Positions 16,244-26,042 are shown, counted from the stretch's first letter. The stretch: DNA of 64,000 nucleotides from Phycisphaerales bacterium (GCA_009691705.1 SIAR01000004.1:1-64000), one strand, 5' to 3'. The notes: a model not told the origin generated them from the letters alone. Numbers and translations are program-made.

Positions 16244-17392
16244 ATGTCGAAATACACAATTGCATGGATGCCAGGCGATGGAGTCGGAAACGATGTCATG
16301 GAAGGGGCACGGATCCTGCTCGACCATATGAAACTCGACGCTGAGTATGTGCACTGCGACATTGGCTGGGATTTCTGGTGTAAAGAAGGCAACGCCCTTC
16401 CAGAGCGCACGATCAGCGCGCTGAAAGGCACAACCTGCGGACTCTTCGGTGCGATCACTAGCAAGCCACAAGATGAAGCGAAGGAAGAACTCATTCCGTC
16501 ACTGAAGAACACGGGGCTGGTTTATTTTTCGCCGATCGTCAAGCTTCGACAGATGTTCAACTTGCACACCAACATGCGGCCTTGCAAGAGTTACCCTGGA
16601 AATCCGCTCAATTTCCGCGGAAATGCGATCACCAACCCAGGCGGCGGCGATGTCGCGATCGATCAGGTCGTCTTCCGAGAGAACACCGAGGGTATGTACG
16701 GAGGCGTCGAGTTCTTTCCGCTTCCCGAGTCGGTCTATGACGCACTCTGCGCCAATCCCAAAATGAAGCCGTGGAAAGCCAAGGGGCTCGAGAATGTCGC
16801 GCTCTCAACGCGCATCGTCAGCAAACAGGGTTGCACGAGCATCTGCAAGCAAGCCTTTGAATTCGCCAAGAAAAATGGTCGCAAGCGCGTCACGCTCATC
16901 GAGAAGCCCAATGTGCTTCGCGAAACGGGCGGACTCATGACCCGTTGCTTTCGTGAAGTTGCCAAGAGCTATCCCGACATTTGGGCAGATGAAGCGAACA
17001 TCGATGCGATCTGCATGTGGATGTTCAAGAATCCGCAGGATTATTCGGTGCTGGTTGCAGAGAATATGTTCGGCGACATCGTGAGCGACTTGTGCGCAGG
17101 ATTGATCGGCGGACTCGGCTTTGCACCAAGCGCGAATCTCGGCGACACCTATGCAGTCTTCGAGCCGACCCACGGCAGCGCGCCGAAGTATGCCGGGCAG
17201 TACAAGGTCAATCCCATTGCGATGTTGCTCACCACGAAGATGATGCTCGATTGGCTCGGCGAAACCGACAAGGCGACCCGACTCGAAGCGGCGATTGCAC
17301 GCGTCATTCGCGAAGGCAAGGTGCGCACGTACGACGTCGGAGGGAAAGACTCGACGCTGGATGTGGCGCGCGCCATCGCACAACTAACCTAA
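16244..17392 (+). CDS. icd: Isocitrate dehydrogenase-family beta-decarboxylating dehydrogenase
   Basis: MSKYTIAWMPGDGVGNDVMEGA...VKLRQMFNLHTNMRPCKSYPG...FRENTEGMYGGVEF...LVAENMFGDIVSDLCAGLIGGLGFAPSANLGD...EPTHGSAPKYAGQYKVNPIAM. Confidence 0.85.
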   Translation: MSKYTIAWMPGDGVGNDVMEGARILLDHMKLDAEYVHCDIGWDFWCKEGNALPERTISALKGTTCGLFGAITSKPQDEAKEELIPSLKNTGLVYFSPIVKLRQMFNLHTNMRPCKSYPGNPLNFRGNAITNPGGGDVAIDQVVFRENTEGMYGGVEFFPLPESVYDALCANPKMKPWKAKGLENVALSTRIVSKQGCTSICKQAFEFAKKNGRKRVTLIEKPNVLRETGGLMTRCFREVAKSYPDIWADEANIDAICMWMFKNPQDYSVLVAENMFGDIVSDLCAGLIGGLGFAPSANLGDTYAVFEPTHGSAPKYAGQYKVNPIAMLLTTKMMLDWLGETDKATRLEAAIARVIREGKVRTYDVGGKDSTLDVARAIAQLT

Positions 17393-17423
17393 GGGTTTTC
17401 GCATCAGAAACAGAAAGCATTCC

Positions 17424-18875
17424 ATGTCACACCATCCAACTGAATCAAAGAAACTCTTGTCGCACACAATTGCCGAGTGGGCATGTGCGCTCAAGTACGA
17501 AGACCTCTCCCCTGCCGCGATTCAATCGGCCAAACTCTTTTGGTTTGACTCAATCGGTTGCGCCATCGGCGGCAGCCAACAAGATGATGCCAAGATCCTC
17601 TTGAAGCACTACCGTGAGATGGGCGGCGGCAAGGGCAACGCAACTGCATTCGTCTCTGGCTTCAAGACCAATCCAGTCGATGCGGCGTTTCTCAACGGGC
17701 ACATGATTCGGGCGATGGATTACAACGACATCTACTGGAAGAGCGATCCATGCCATCCAAGTGATCTCATCGCAGCACCACTGGCGTTGTGTGAGGCCTT
17801 TGGACTCGGCGGTCGCGAGCTCATTCTCGCAACTGTGATTGCCTATGAAGTCGAGATGCGGCTCTGCGAGTTCGGACTGCCTGGCATTCGAGAATATGGA
17901 TGGCACCACGCCACGCTCAGCGCATTCGCCGCGCCGATTGCGGCCGGCCGCGTGCTCAATCTCACTCCCGCGCAAATGGTTGCCGCGATGGGGATCAGCG
18001 CGTCACGCACATTCTGCCCAGGGGCAGTGACTGCTGGCAAACTCACCAACATGAAGAACACGGTCGATCCTTGGGCGGGTCGCATGGGTGCAGAAAGCGC
18101 CCTGCTCGCTCGTCATGGGTATTCGGGTCCTGAGCACATTATCGACGGCAAAGAAGGTCTCTTCGCTGTCTTCAATCATGTGCAGTACAAGGGCAAACCC
18201 GCTGCGTTCGATGCGGCAATGCTCGTCGACGCACTGCCAACCTGCCCCAAGTGCCACTACCGCGTGGTCGATTGCGGGATGAAGAGTTTTCCAATCGAGG
18301 CGCTCAGTCACGCTCCACTTACGGCGATGATGAAGACTGTCAAAGACAATAATATTCACGCCGACCACGTCGCCGAGATCAAAGTTGAAGTCATCGCCCG
18401 CGCCGCTGACATTCTGGGCGATCCACACAAGTATCGCCCCGATTCGAAAGAGACTGCCGATCACTCGCTGCCATTCTGCATGGCCGCTGGACTTGTTGAC
18501 GGAATGGTCACTCCGTTGCAGTTTCGCGAAGAGCGGGTGCTCGACAAGGCGTTGATCCCCATCATGGACAAGGTCAAAGTCGTCGCGAACGAAGAGTTTG
18601 AAGCGCTGTTTCCGAAGTTTCAACCGAGCCGCGTGACGATCACGACCACCGATGGCAAGACGTACTCAACGCGCGTCGATGTTCCAAAGGGTGATCCACG
18701 CGATCCAATGTCTGAAGAAGAGATTGCAGTGAAATTTAACGCTCTCTCAGCAGAGATCGTGGGACAAGACGCGTGCGACCAACTGCGCACGTGCATCATG
18801 AACATGGAAGAGGTCAAGACTTTCTCCAAACTCTTCGACCTCACAACCGCGCGCACGCCAGTCGCGTCGCACTAG
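17424..18875 (+). CDS. MmgE/PrpD family protein (2-methylcitrate dehydratase / cis-aconitate decarboxylase superfamily)
   Basis: LFWFDSIGCAIGGSQQDDAKILLKHYREMGGGKGNATAFVSGFKTNPVDAAFLNGHMIRAMDYNDIYWKSDPCHPSDLIAAPLALCEAFGLGGRELILATVIAYEVEMRL. Confidence 0.9.
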   Translation: MSHHPTESKKLLSHTIAEWACALKYEDLSPAAIQSAKLFWFDSIGCAIGGSQQDDAKILLKHYREMGGGKGNATAFVSGFKTNPVDAAFLNGHMIRAMDYNDIYWKSDPCHPSDLIAAPLALCEAFGLGGRELILATVIAYEVEMRLCEFGLPGIREYGWHHATLSAFAAPIAAGRVLNLTPAQMVAAMGISASRTFCPGAVTAGKLTNMKNTVDPWAGRMGAESALLARHGYSGPEHIIDGKEGLFAVFNHVQYKGKPAAFDAAMLVDALPTCPKCHYRVVDCGMKSFPIEALSHAPLTAMMKTVKDNNIHADHVAEIKVEVIARAADILGDPHKYRPDSKETADHSLPFCMAAGLVDGMVTPLQFREERVLDKALIPIMDKVKVVANEEFEALFPKFQPSRVTITTTDGKTYSTRVDVPKGDPRDPMSEEEIAVKFNALSAEIVGQDACDQLRTCIMNMEEVKTFSKLFDLTTARTPVASH

Positions 18876-18897
18876 AACACTCCAGAGGAGTTCTCAC

Positions 18898-19746
18898 ATG
18901 ACTCGCGGTCCGATTTCACTTCCGCAAGTTCGCGGCTTTCTCAAGACTGAGCGCACCGATCGTTGGTGGATCGTTCCACTGCTCGTAATCGCGGGCTTTG
19001 GCGCGTTCATCATTTATTCGACGTGGGCTGCCTTTCAAGGAAACAACTTCTTCATCGGCGGCGTTGACCAACCCAGCGTGCAGCAACTGCTCTCGCCCTT
19101 CTACTCGCCTGTGATTTGGGATCCCCGCGGAGTGCACTCGGGGCACGCATGGTTTGGCGAACTTCCACTCTGGTGGCCCGCGTGGCTTCTCTTCTCCCCC
19201 GCCCTGCTGATTCTGCCCTTCCCTGGCGGTTTCCGATTCACCTGCTACTACTACCGCGGGGCTTATTACAAGGCGTTTTGGGGAGATCCAGCAAGTTGTG
19301 CAGTTGGTGAGCCTGCCATTCGTGGACAGAACTACCGCGGCGAAGAGAAGTTTCCGCTGATCCTTCAGAACATCCATCGCTACTTTCTTTATGTCGCGAT
19401 TCTCTTCATCGGACTGCTCGCATGGGATGGCTATCAAAGCCTCTGGCACTACACCGCCGATGGCAAGAAAGAGTTTGGTTTCAGCGTTGGATCAATCGTG
19501 CTGATCGCCAACCCAGTGCTCTTGGCGATGTACACATTTGGATGCCACTGCTGGCGCCATCTCATCGGCGGCAAGCATGATTGCCTCTCGTGCAGCAAGC
19601 GTCTCCAGGGCGCATACAAGCGCGTCACATGGCTCAATCAACGCCACATGCTCTTCGCGTGGATCAGCCTCTTCGGCGTTGGATTCACTGATGTTTATGT
19701 GCGGCTTTGCGCCAATGGCACCTGGACCGACTGGAGAATTCTGTGA
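18898..19746 (+). CDS. sdhC: Succinate dehydrogenase/fumarate reductase membrane cytochrome subunit (actinobacterial Sdh1-like)
   Basis: Several TM helices; FRFTCYYYRGAYYKAFWGDPASCAVGEP...NIHRYFLYVAILF; directly upstream of sdhA. Confidence 0.8.
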   Translation: MTRGPISLPQVRGFLKTERTDRWWIVPLLVIAGFGAFIIYSTWAAFQGNNFFIGGVDQPSVQQLLSPFYSPVIWDPRGVHSGHAWFGELPLWWPAWLLFSPALLILPFPGGFRFTCYYYRGAYYKAFWGDPASCAVGEPAIRGQNYRGEEKFPLILQNIHRYFLYVAILFIGLLAWDGYQSLWHYTADGKKEFGFSVGSIVLIANPVLLAMYTFGCHCWRHLIGGKHDCLSCSKRLQGAYKRVTWLNQRHMLFAWISLFGVGFTDVYVRLCANGTWTDWRIL

Positions 19747-21563
19747 GTTTGTCTGATCGCTATATCGTGCATGAACATGATGTCCTGGTAATCGGAGCGG
19801 GTGGCGCAGGACTGCGCGCCGCGATTGAGGCATCGGGCAGTGGCGCCAAAGTTGGCGTGGTCTGCAAATCGCTGCTCGGCAAGGCGCACACGGTCATGGC
19901 AGAGGGTGGGATGGCCGCCGCGATGGGAAACGTCGACGACCGTGACAACTGGGAGGTGCACTTCGCAGACACAATGCGCGGTGGTCAGTACCTCAACAAT
20001 CCAATCATGGCTGAACACCACGCCAAAGAGTCGCCCGATCGTGTGCGCGAACTAGAGGCATGGGGCGCAGTGTTTGACCGCACAAAAGAAGGCAAAATAC
20101 TGCAACGCAACTTCGGTGGCCATCGCTACCCGCGCCTAGCGCATGTGGGCGACCGCACCGGACTCGAACTCATCCGCACCCTGCAAGATCACGGCATCCA
20201 TCAAGGGATGGAAGTCTTCATGGAGATGACCGTCGTGAGCCTGCTCACCACCGGCGGACGCATCGCTGGGGCAGTGGGCTACGACCGTGAGCGCGGACGC
20301 ATGCGCATCTGGCGCGCGAAGGCAGTCATTCTCGCGACGGGCGGAATCGGAAAGTCATTTCGCATCACGAGCAACAGTTGGGAGGGCACGGGCGATGGAC
20401 ATGCGCTGGGATACCTCGCTGGCGCCGAATTGATGGACATGGAATTCGTGCAGTTTCATCCCACTGGAATGGTGTGGCCACCGAGCGTGCGCGGCATCCT
20501 CGTCACCGAAGGGGTGCGCGGCGAGGGTGGCGTACTTCGCAACAGCGAAGGCAAGCGCTTCATGTTTGATGACATTCCAGAGGCATACAAGAACCAAGTC
20601 GCCAAAGATGAAGAAGAGGGATGGCGCTACGTCTGCGGAGACAAGAACGCCAATCGTCCCCCTGAATTGCTCACCCGCGATCATGTTGCTCGCTGCATCA
20701 ATCGCGAGATCAAGGCAGGTCGCGGATCACCGCACGGCGGCGTCTACCTCGACATCGGATGGATCAAGGAGAAGATTCCCAATGCAGCCGCGCACATTCA
20801 GCGCAAGTTGCCAAGCATGTACCACCAGTTCAAACAACTCGCCGGCGTCGACATCACCACTGAACGCATGGAAGTTGGACCGACCACCCACTACATCATG
20901 GGCGGCATCGCGGTCGATGGCGACACGCAAATGTCCTGCGTTCCTGGGCTGTTTGCCGCCGGCGAGGTCACCGCGGGATTGCACGGCGCAAACCGGCTCG
21001 GCGGAAACTCGCTCTCTGATCTGGTGGTCTTTGGAAAGCTCGCGGGTGAGCACGCAGCGAAGTATGCGAAGTCAACCACAGTCGCCGAGGTCGACGCGGC
21101 GCAAGTCGAATCACACGGGCGTGCGATCGAAGAACCATTCGAGCGCTCGGGTGGCGAGAATGCATTTGCGATTCAGTCGGCACTGCAAGAAGCCATGCAG
21201 GACCTTGTAGGAATCGTTCGCACTGAGAAAGAGATGCAACTCGCGCTCGTCAAGATTGCAGAGTTCAAAGGTCGCCACGCAATGGTGAGTGTTTCTGGAA
21301 CGCGCGAATACAACCCAGGATGGCACACTACGATTGACCTCTCGTACATGCTGATCGTCTCTGAATCGATCGCCCGATCTGCCATCGAGCGCAAAGAGAG
21401 CCGCGGCGCGCAGTTTCGCGAGGATTATCCAGAGAAGTCGGCCGAGTGTGGCACATTCAACCTCATCGCCAAGCGCGCATCCGATGGGTCAATGACTGTC
21501 ACGCGTCGACCGATTGTGCCGATGCGCGCCGATCTCAAAGCAATCGTTGAGAAGATGAAGTAA
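19743..21563 (+). CDS. sdhA: Succinate dehydrogenase/fumarate reductase flavoprotein subunit
   Basis: HDVLVIGAGGAGLRAAIEA...GKAHTVMAEGGMAAAMGN...DMEFVQFHPTGM...LVTEGVRGEGG...GLFAAGEVTAGLHGANRLGGNSLSDLVVFG; GTG start overlaps sdhC stop. Confidence 0.96.
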   Translation: MSLSDRYIVHEHDVLVIGAGGAGLRAAIEASGSGAKVGVVCKSLLGKAHTVMAEGGMAAAMGNVDDRDNWEVHFADTMRGGQYLNNPIMAEHHAKESPDRVRELEAWGAVFDRTKEGKILQRNFGGHRYPRLAHVGDRTGLELIRTLQDHGIHQGMEVFMEMTVVSLLTTGGRIAGAVGYDRERGRMRIWRAKAVILATGGIGKSFRITSNSWEGTGDGHALGYLAGAELMDMEFVQFHPTGMVWPPSVRGILVTEGVRGEGGVLRNSEGKRFMFDDIPEAYKNQVAKDEEEGWRYVCGDKNANRPPELLTRDHVARCINREIKAGRGSPHGGVYLDIGWIKEKIPNAAAHIQRKLPSMYHQFKQLAGVDITTERMEVGPTTHYIMGGIAVDGDTQMSCVPGLFAAGEVTAGLHGANRLGGNSLSDLVVFGKLAGEHAAKYAKSTTVAEVDAAQVESHGRAIEEPFERSGGENAFAIQSALQEAMQDLVGIVRTEKEMQLALVKIAEFKGRHAMVSVSGTREYNPGWHTTIDLSYMLIVSESIARSAIERKESRGAQFREDYPEKSAECGTFNLIAKRASDGSMTVTRRPIVPMRADLKAIVEKMK

Positions 21564-21585
21564 CCAGTCAAAGAAGAGCCCACCA

Positions 21586-22365
21586 ATGACGAACGCAACT
21601 GCTCAATCACCCGACGAATCGCGCACCGTGCAGTTTCGTGTCTGGCGTGGAAACCGCGATGGCGGCGCGTTCGCAAGCTATCCCGTCACCGTCTCAGAAG
21701 GGATGGTCGTGCTCGACTGCGTCCACCAGATTCAGGCGGTGCATGCCCCCGATCTTGCCTGCCGTTGGAACTGCAAGGCTGGAAAATGCGGGTCATGTTC
21801 GGCAGAAATCAACGGCACGCCGCGACTCATGTGTATGACGCGCATGGACACATTGCCGGCCGATGCGGTTGTCACCATTGAGCCGATGCGTTCGTTTCCA
21901 TCGATTCGCGATCTCGTGACCGATGTCAGTTGGAACTTTCGCGTCAAGCAGAAAATCAAACCTTTCAAGCCGCGCAAACCAGACAATGCCGACGGATCGT
22001 GGACGATGATGCAGGTTGATGTCGACCGCGTGCAAGAATTCCGAAAGTGCATCGAGTGTTTTCTCTGCCAAGATGTCTGCCATGTGCTGCGCGACCATCA
22101 CAAGCACGACGAATTCATTGGACCGCGCTTCCTGATGTACAACGCCGCGCTCGAGATGCACCCGCTCGATACCGAGAATCGCCTGCGCGATCTGAAGGAC
22201 AACGACGGCATCGGCTATTGCAACATCACCAAGTGCTGCACAAAGGTTTGCCCCGAACACATCGGCATCACCGACAACGCGATCATTCCTATGAAGGAAC
22301 GCATCGTCGACGAGTTCTACGATCCCATCACGCGGCTCTTTCGAATGTTCAAGCCCAAGGGTTGA
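21586..22365 (+). CDS. sdhB: Succinate dehydrogenase/fumarate reductase iron-sulfur subunit
   Basis: CRWNCKAGKCGSCSAEINGTPRLMC...CIECFLCQDVCHVLRD...ITKCCTKVCPEHIGITDNAI. Confidence 0.95.
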   Translation: MTNATAQSPDESRTVQFRVWRGNRDGGAFASYPVTVSEGMVVLDCVHQIQAVHAPDLACRWNCKAGKCGSCSAEINGTPRLMCMTRMDTLPADAVVTIEPMRSFPSIRDLVTDVSWNFRVKQKIKPFKPRKPDNADGSWTMMQVDVDRVQEFRKCIECFLCQDVCHVLRDHHKHDEFIGPRFLMYNAALEMHPLDTENRLRDLKDNDGIGYCNITKCCTKVCPEHIGITDNAIIPMKERIVDEFYDPITRLFRMFKPKG

Positions 22366-22482
22366 ACGATGGCTTGGGCCAATCGTGCGGCGCCTGTGCC
22401 TACGGGGTAGCGGGGATCGCAGTGGGAGAATCAATCACCGACCCTCCGTCGCAGTAACGCGGATCATTACCCCCGCTGCACC

Positions 22483-23499
22483 CTACTGCGGCTGATGGCA
22501 ACTCAAGCAGTGCAGACTGCCGAGTCCCACCACCAAATTGCGCGCCATCACACCTTCGACGCTCCATCCTGGGAGAGCCTTGGCGAGAATCTCAAGCGCC
22601 CGCCCGTCGCTCGATCCTCCAAAGATTGGCACGAACACCTTGCCATTGCTCAGCAAAAAATTCGCGTGACTCGCTGGCAGCATGTTGCGTCCACCGGGAC
22701 CGAATCGATCACTCGGATAGTCGTACTCGATGGGATCGGCCGCGGGCAGCGCAACAATCTTGAACGGCATCCCTTGCTCGTCGCACGCGCACGAGAGTGC
22801 GTCGAAGTTGCGTTCGAGAATCTCGTGATCGGGATGCCCAATGGGGGCGCGCAACGCCACGATCGTGTCGCGCGAAACAAACCGTGCGATGTCGTCAATG
22901 TGCCCATCGGTATCGTCGCCCTTGATGCCGCCCGGAAGCCAGACGATGTTTGTGATGCCAAGCGCGTCCTTGAGCGTCTGCTCGATATCCCCCTTGCCTG
23001 CCGCAGGATTGCGATTCTCTCCTTCGAGGCACTGGCTCGTCGTGAGCACGGTGCCCGATCCATTGACATCGATCGATCCACCTTCAAGCACAAAGGCGTG
23101 ATGCCACATCGGAATCTTCCAGCGCGCACTGATCGCAGCGGGAACTGCGTCGTCGAGTGAGCGCGCCTCATACTTGTCTCCCCATCCGTTGAATCTGAAT
23201 GAGTGACCAGCCACTCCATGCATCTCGCTCTTGACGAAGACCGGTCCAAAGTCGCGAATCCAACTGTCATTTGTCGGGATGCCAAGCGCGCCAATCTCGC
23301 GCACTTCGACGACGCGCGCGAGGCTTTCGCGCCAACCATCCCACTCGCTCTGCGCCGCTGCAAGACAGTTGGGCCAGGTCTCTTCGTTGTGGGGTCGCAC
23401 GAGCCACACGCATGATTGAGGCGCCCATTCGGCGGGCATGCGATACCCCGCAGCGGCGGCTGAACCAGGCAGTTTGAGTGGATCACTCGTCGTGGTCAT
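22483..23499 (-). CDS. aguA: Agmatine deiminase (peptidylarginine deiminase family)
   Basis: TNDSWIRDFGPVFV...FVLEGGSIDVNGSGTVLTTSQCLEGENRNP...WLPGGIKGDDTDGHIDDIARFV. Confidence 0.92.
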   Translation of the reverse strand: MTTTSDPLKLPGSAAAAGYRMPAEWAPQSCVWLVRPHNEETWPNCLAAAQSEWDGWRESLARVVEVREIGALGIPTNDSWIRDFGPVFVKSEMHGVAGHSFRFNGWGDKYEARSLDDAVPAAISARWKIPMWHHAFVLEGGSIDVNGSGTVLTTSQCLEGENRNPAAGKGDIEQTLKDALGITNIVWLPGGIKGDDTDGHIDDIARFVSRDTIVALRAPIGHPDHEILERNFDALSCACDEQGMPFKIVALPAADPIEYDYPSDRFGPGGRNMLPASHANFLLSNGKVFVPIFGGSSDGRALEILAKALPGWSVEGVMARNLVVGLGSLHCLSCHQPQ

Positions 23500-23511
23500 C
23501 GCGCGCTCTTC

Positions 23512-24393
23512 TCAACCATCGATGAATCGCTGCGTGAGTCCGTGATACGCATCGATGCGTCGATCGCGCAAGAAGGGCCATCCGCGGCGCATCTCTTCGA
23601 TGCGCGAGAGATCGCACTGCACGACGAGCACTGCGGGCTGATCGACTGGTGCCTCGGCGATGATCTCACCACCTGGATCGCAGACGAAGCTCGTCCCCCA
23701 GAACTTCAATTCGCTCTCAACTCCGATGCGATTGATCGCAGCCACGAAGACTCCATTGGCGATCGCATGAGCACGGTGCATCGTGATCCACGCCTCGCGC
23801 TGCTGACGCTTGTCTGCCTCGGTTTCTCCATGCCACCATCCGATGGCGGTGGGATAGAAAAGAATCTCAGCTCCCTGCAGCGCAGTCAATCGCGCCGCCT
23901 CTGGGTACCACTGATCCCAGCAGACCAGCATCCCGGCGTTTGCATGCGCTCCCTTCGCAACCTGCCAGTTCAAATCACCCGGAGTGAAGTAGAACTTTTC
24001 AGAGAAGCGCGGATCATCTGGAATGTGCATCTTGCGGTACTTGCCCGCAATCGACCCATCGGCGGCGATGTAGACGCTTGTGTTGTGATAGATCCCCGCC
24101 GCACGTCGCTCGTACAAACTCGCAGTGATCTCAACGCGCAGTTCGCGAGCGAGCGACTGCATGAACTGACAGGTCGGACCATCTGGGATCGCCTCAGCGA
24201 GATCCATCCGCGCGGGGTCCTCGCGCTGGCAGAAATACGAACCAACAAAGAGTTCTTGCGTCGCGACCACCTGCGCCCCCTTAGAAACCGCCTCGCGCGC
24301 GAGCTCGGCGACCTGCGCCAAGACCTGCGTTTTCGATGCACCCTCGGGAGATGCATGCTGCAAGAGCGCCAATGTCACGATGCGATTGCTCAT
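23512..24393 (-). CDS. aguB: N-carbamoylputrescine amidase (nitrilase superfamily)
   Basis: MSNRIVTLALLQHA...GAQVVATQELFVGSYFC...GKYRKMHIPDDPRFSEKFYFTPGD...MLVCWDQWYPEAARL: Glu-Lys-Cys triad; follows aguA in an operon. Confidence 0.9.
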   Translation of the reverse strand: MSNRIVTLALLQHASPEGASKTQVLAQVAELAREAVSKGAQVVATQELFVGSYFCQREDPARMDLAEAIPDGPTCQFMQSLARELRVEITASLYERRAAGIYHNTSVYIAADGSIAGKYRKMHIPDDPRFSEKFYFTPGDLNWQVAKGAHANAGMLVCWDQWYPEAARLTALQGAEILFYPTAIGWWHGETEADKRQQREAWITMHRAHAIANGVFVAAINRIGVESELKFWGTSFVCDPGGEIIAEAPVDQPAVLVVQCDLSRIEEMRRGWPFLRDRRIDAYHGLTQRFIDG

Positions 24394-24560
24394 TTGGGTG
24401 GGCAGCATAACTCGACTGCCCAATTCGCAAGATGCTCCGTCATTGACGATCGCCGTTGAATCGGTGACAATCGCTGACCCATGACAACTCAAGCCATCAT
24501 CATTGGGTGCGTCATTGTCTCCATCGCAACCAGGTATTGCAGACGTTCTTGAGGATCGCG

Positions 24561-26042
24561 ATGCTCTGCCACACCGCTCCATCCCGACGCATTGCTCACG
24601 CGGTGCTAATTGCGCTCTGCTTTGCCGCGAGTTGCAAGGTCGGTCCCAACTACGAGAAGCCGACCGAACTCCCCACCTCAACTTGGACGCAGAGTTCGAG
24701 CGCATCTGTAACGCCGTCCGAACCTGAACTCAACGAGTGGTGGAAGCGATTTGACGATCCAATCTTGGATCAACTCGTTGCGCAGGCACAAGAGTCAAAC
24801 GCCACACTCGAGCAATCTCTGGCGAATGTACGGGTGGCGTTCGCGGCGCTGGGGATTTCCGAGAGCGAATACTGGCCATCTATCAGTACGGCGATTCTCT
24901 ACGAACGCCATAAGACAAATGTCTCGCAGCTCGCGGCGCAAGGTGTAGTGACCGCGCCATACAACCAGTGGGCGCTGGGAGCGGCCATGGCGAGTTGGGA
25001 GATCGACCTCTGGGGTCGCGTCGCGCGAACCGTCGAGTCGTCGAAGGCATCGCTTGAATCGCAGGTCGAAGATTTGCGCGATGCGCTGGTATCGATTCGT
25101 TCACAGGTCGGCATGACGTACATGCAGGTGCGCACCACGCAGTTGCAAATCGCGATTGCCGAGATGGGTGCTGACAACCTTCGCCAAACGCTTGAGATGA
25201 CCACGCAGAAGTTTCGCGCTGGCACCACCACATTGCTCGACGTCAATCAGTCGCAAACAGACCTTGACATGCAGCTCGCGAAGATTCCGACGCTCGAGGC
25301 GAATCTCGCTGCCTCGATCTTTTCCCTCGCCCAACTCTGCGGCACAACTCCTGCTCCGATGATTGAACTGCTCGGTAAGGTCGCGCCGATTCCAAGCGGT
25401 CCCGCGACCGTGGGCGTAGGAATTCCTGCCGATCTGTTGCGGCGCAGATCGGATGTGCGCAGTAGCGAACGACTTGCTGCCGCTGCCGTCGCGACCATTG
25501 GCGCAACTGAAGCCCTCAATCTGCCGGTGTTCGCGCTCGCTGGAAACTTCTATCTCGCGTCAAACCAATTCTCTGGACTCGGCAGCTGGAGCAACAACGC
25601 CTACTCCTTTGGACCGACGGTCTCTTGGCTCGTTTTCCAAGGCGGATATGTCAATTCAATGATTGCACAGAGCAAGGGACAGGCGCAGGCGGCTCTTGCG
25701 AACTACCGCAACACCGTGCTGTCAGCCATTCAAGATGTTGAGACCTGCATCAGTGCTCTCACGCAGTCGCAAGAGACAACACGGCGCTATCAGACCGCAG
25801 TGAACAGCGCGCAACAGACCTACGACCTCGGCAACTTGCAATATCAAGCGGGCACGATCGATCTCGAAAATCTCCTCTCAATTCAAAACATATTGCTCGA
25901 CGCGCAGACTGCCCTCGCGCAAAGCCAGGGATACGTCGCGCAGAACATTGTCAATCTTTACCGCGCACTCGGCGGCGGGTGGGAAAGCAGTTCAGTAAAC
26001 ATGGCGGCAGACGAAGCGGCCAAAGGCAAGGGATCATCATGA
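24561..26042 (+). CDS. RND efflux outer-membrane lipoprotein (TolC/OprM/NodT family)
   Basis: LCFAASCKVGPNYEKPTELP lipobox and consensus; WWKRFDDPILDQLVAQAQESNATLEQ; LLRRRSDVRSSERLAAAAVATIGATEA. Confidence 0.92.
   Translation: MLCHTAPSRRIAHAVLIALCFAASCKVGPNYEKPTELPTSTWTQSSSASVTPSEPELNEWWKRFDDPILDQLVAQAQESNATLEQSLANVRVAFAALGISESEYWPSISTAILYERHKTNVSQLAAQGVVTAPYNQWALGAAMASWEIDLWGRVARTVESSKASLESQVEDLRDALVSIRSQVGMTYMQVRTTQLQIAIAEMGADNLRQTLEMTTQKFRAGTTTLLDVNQSQTDLDMQLAKIPTLEANLAASIFSLAQLCGTTPAPMIELLGKVAPIPSGPATVGVGIPADLLRRRSDVRSSERLAAAAVATIGATEALNLPVFALAGNFYLASNQFSGLGSWSNNAYSFGPTVSWLVFQGGYVNSMIAQSKGQAQAALANYRNTVLSAIQDVETCISALTQSQETTRRYQTAVNSAQQTYDLGNLQYQAGTIDLENLLSIQNILLDAQTALAQSQGYVAQNIVNLYRALGGGWESSSVNMAADEAAKGKGSS

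Noticed and set aside
10262-22365. Complete reductive TCA cycle / autotrophy
   Set aside because: Ferredoxin-dependent 2-oxoglutarate and pyruvate synthases, and other required genes, are not in the window; only a partial module can be supported.
22650-23486. 278-aa minus-strand ORF
   Set aside because: Alternate frame of the agmatine deiminase gene.
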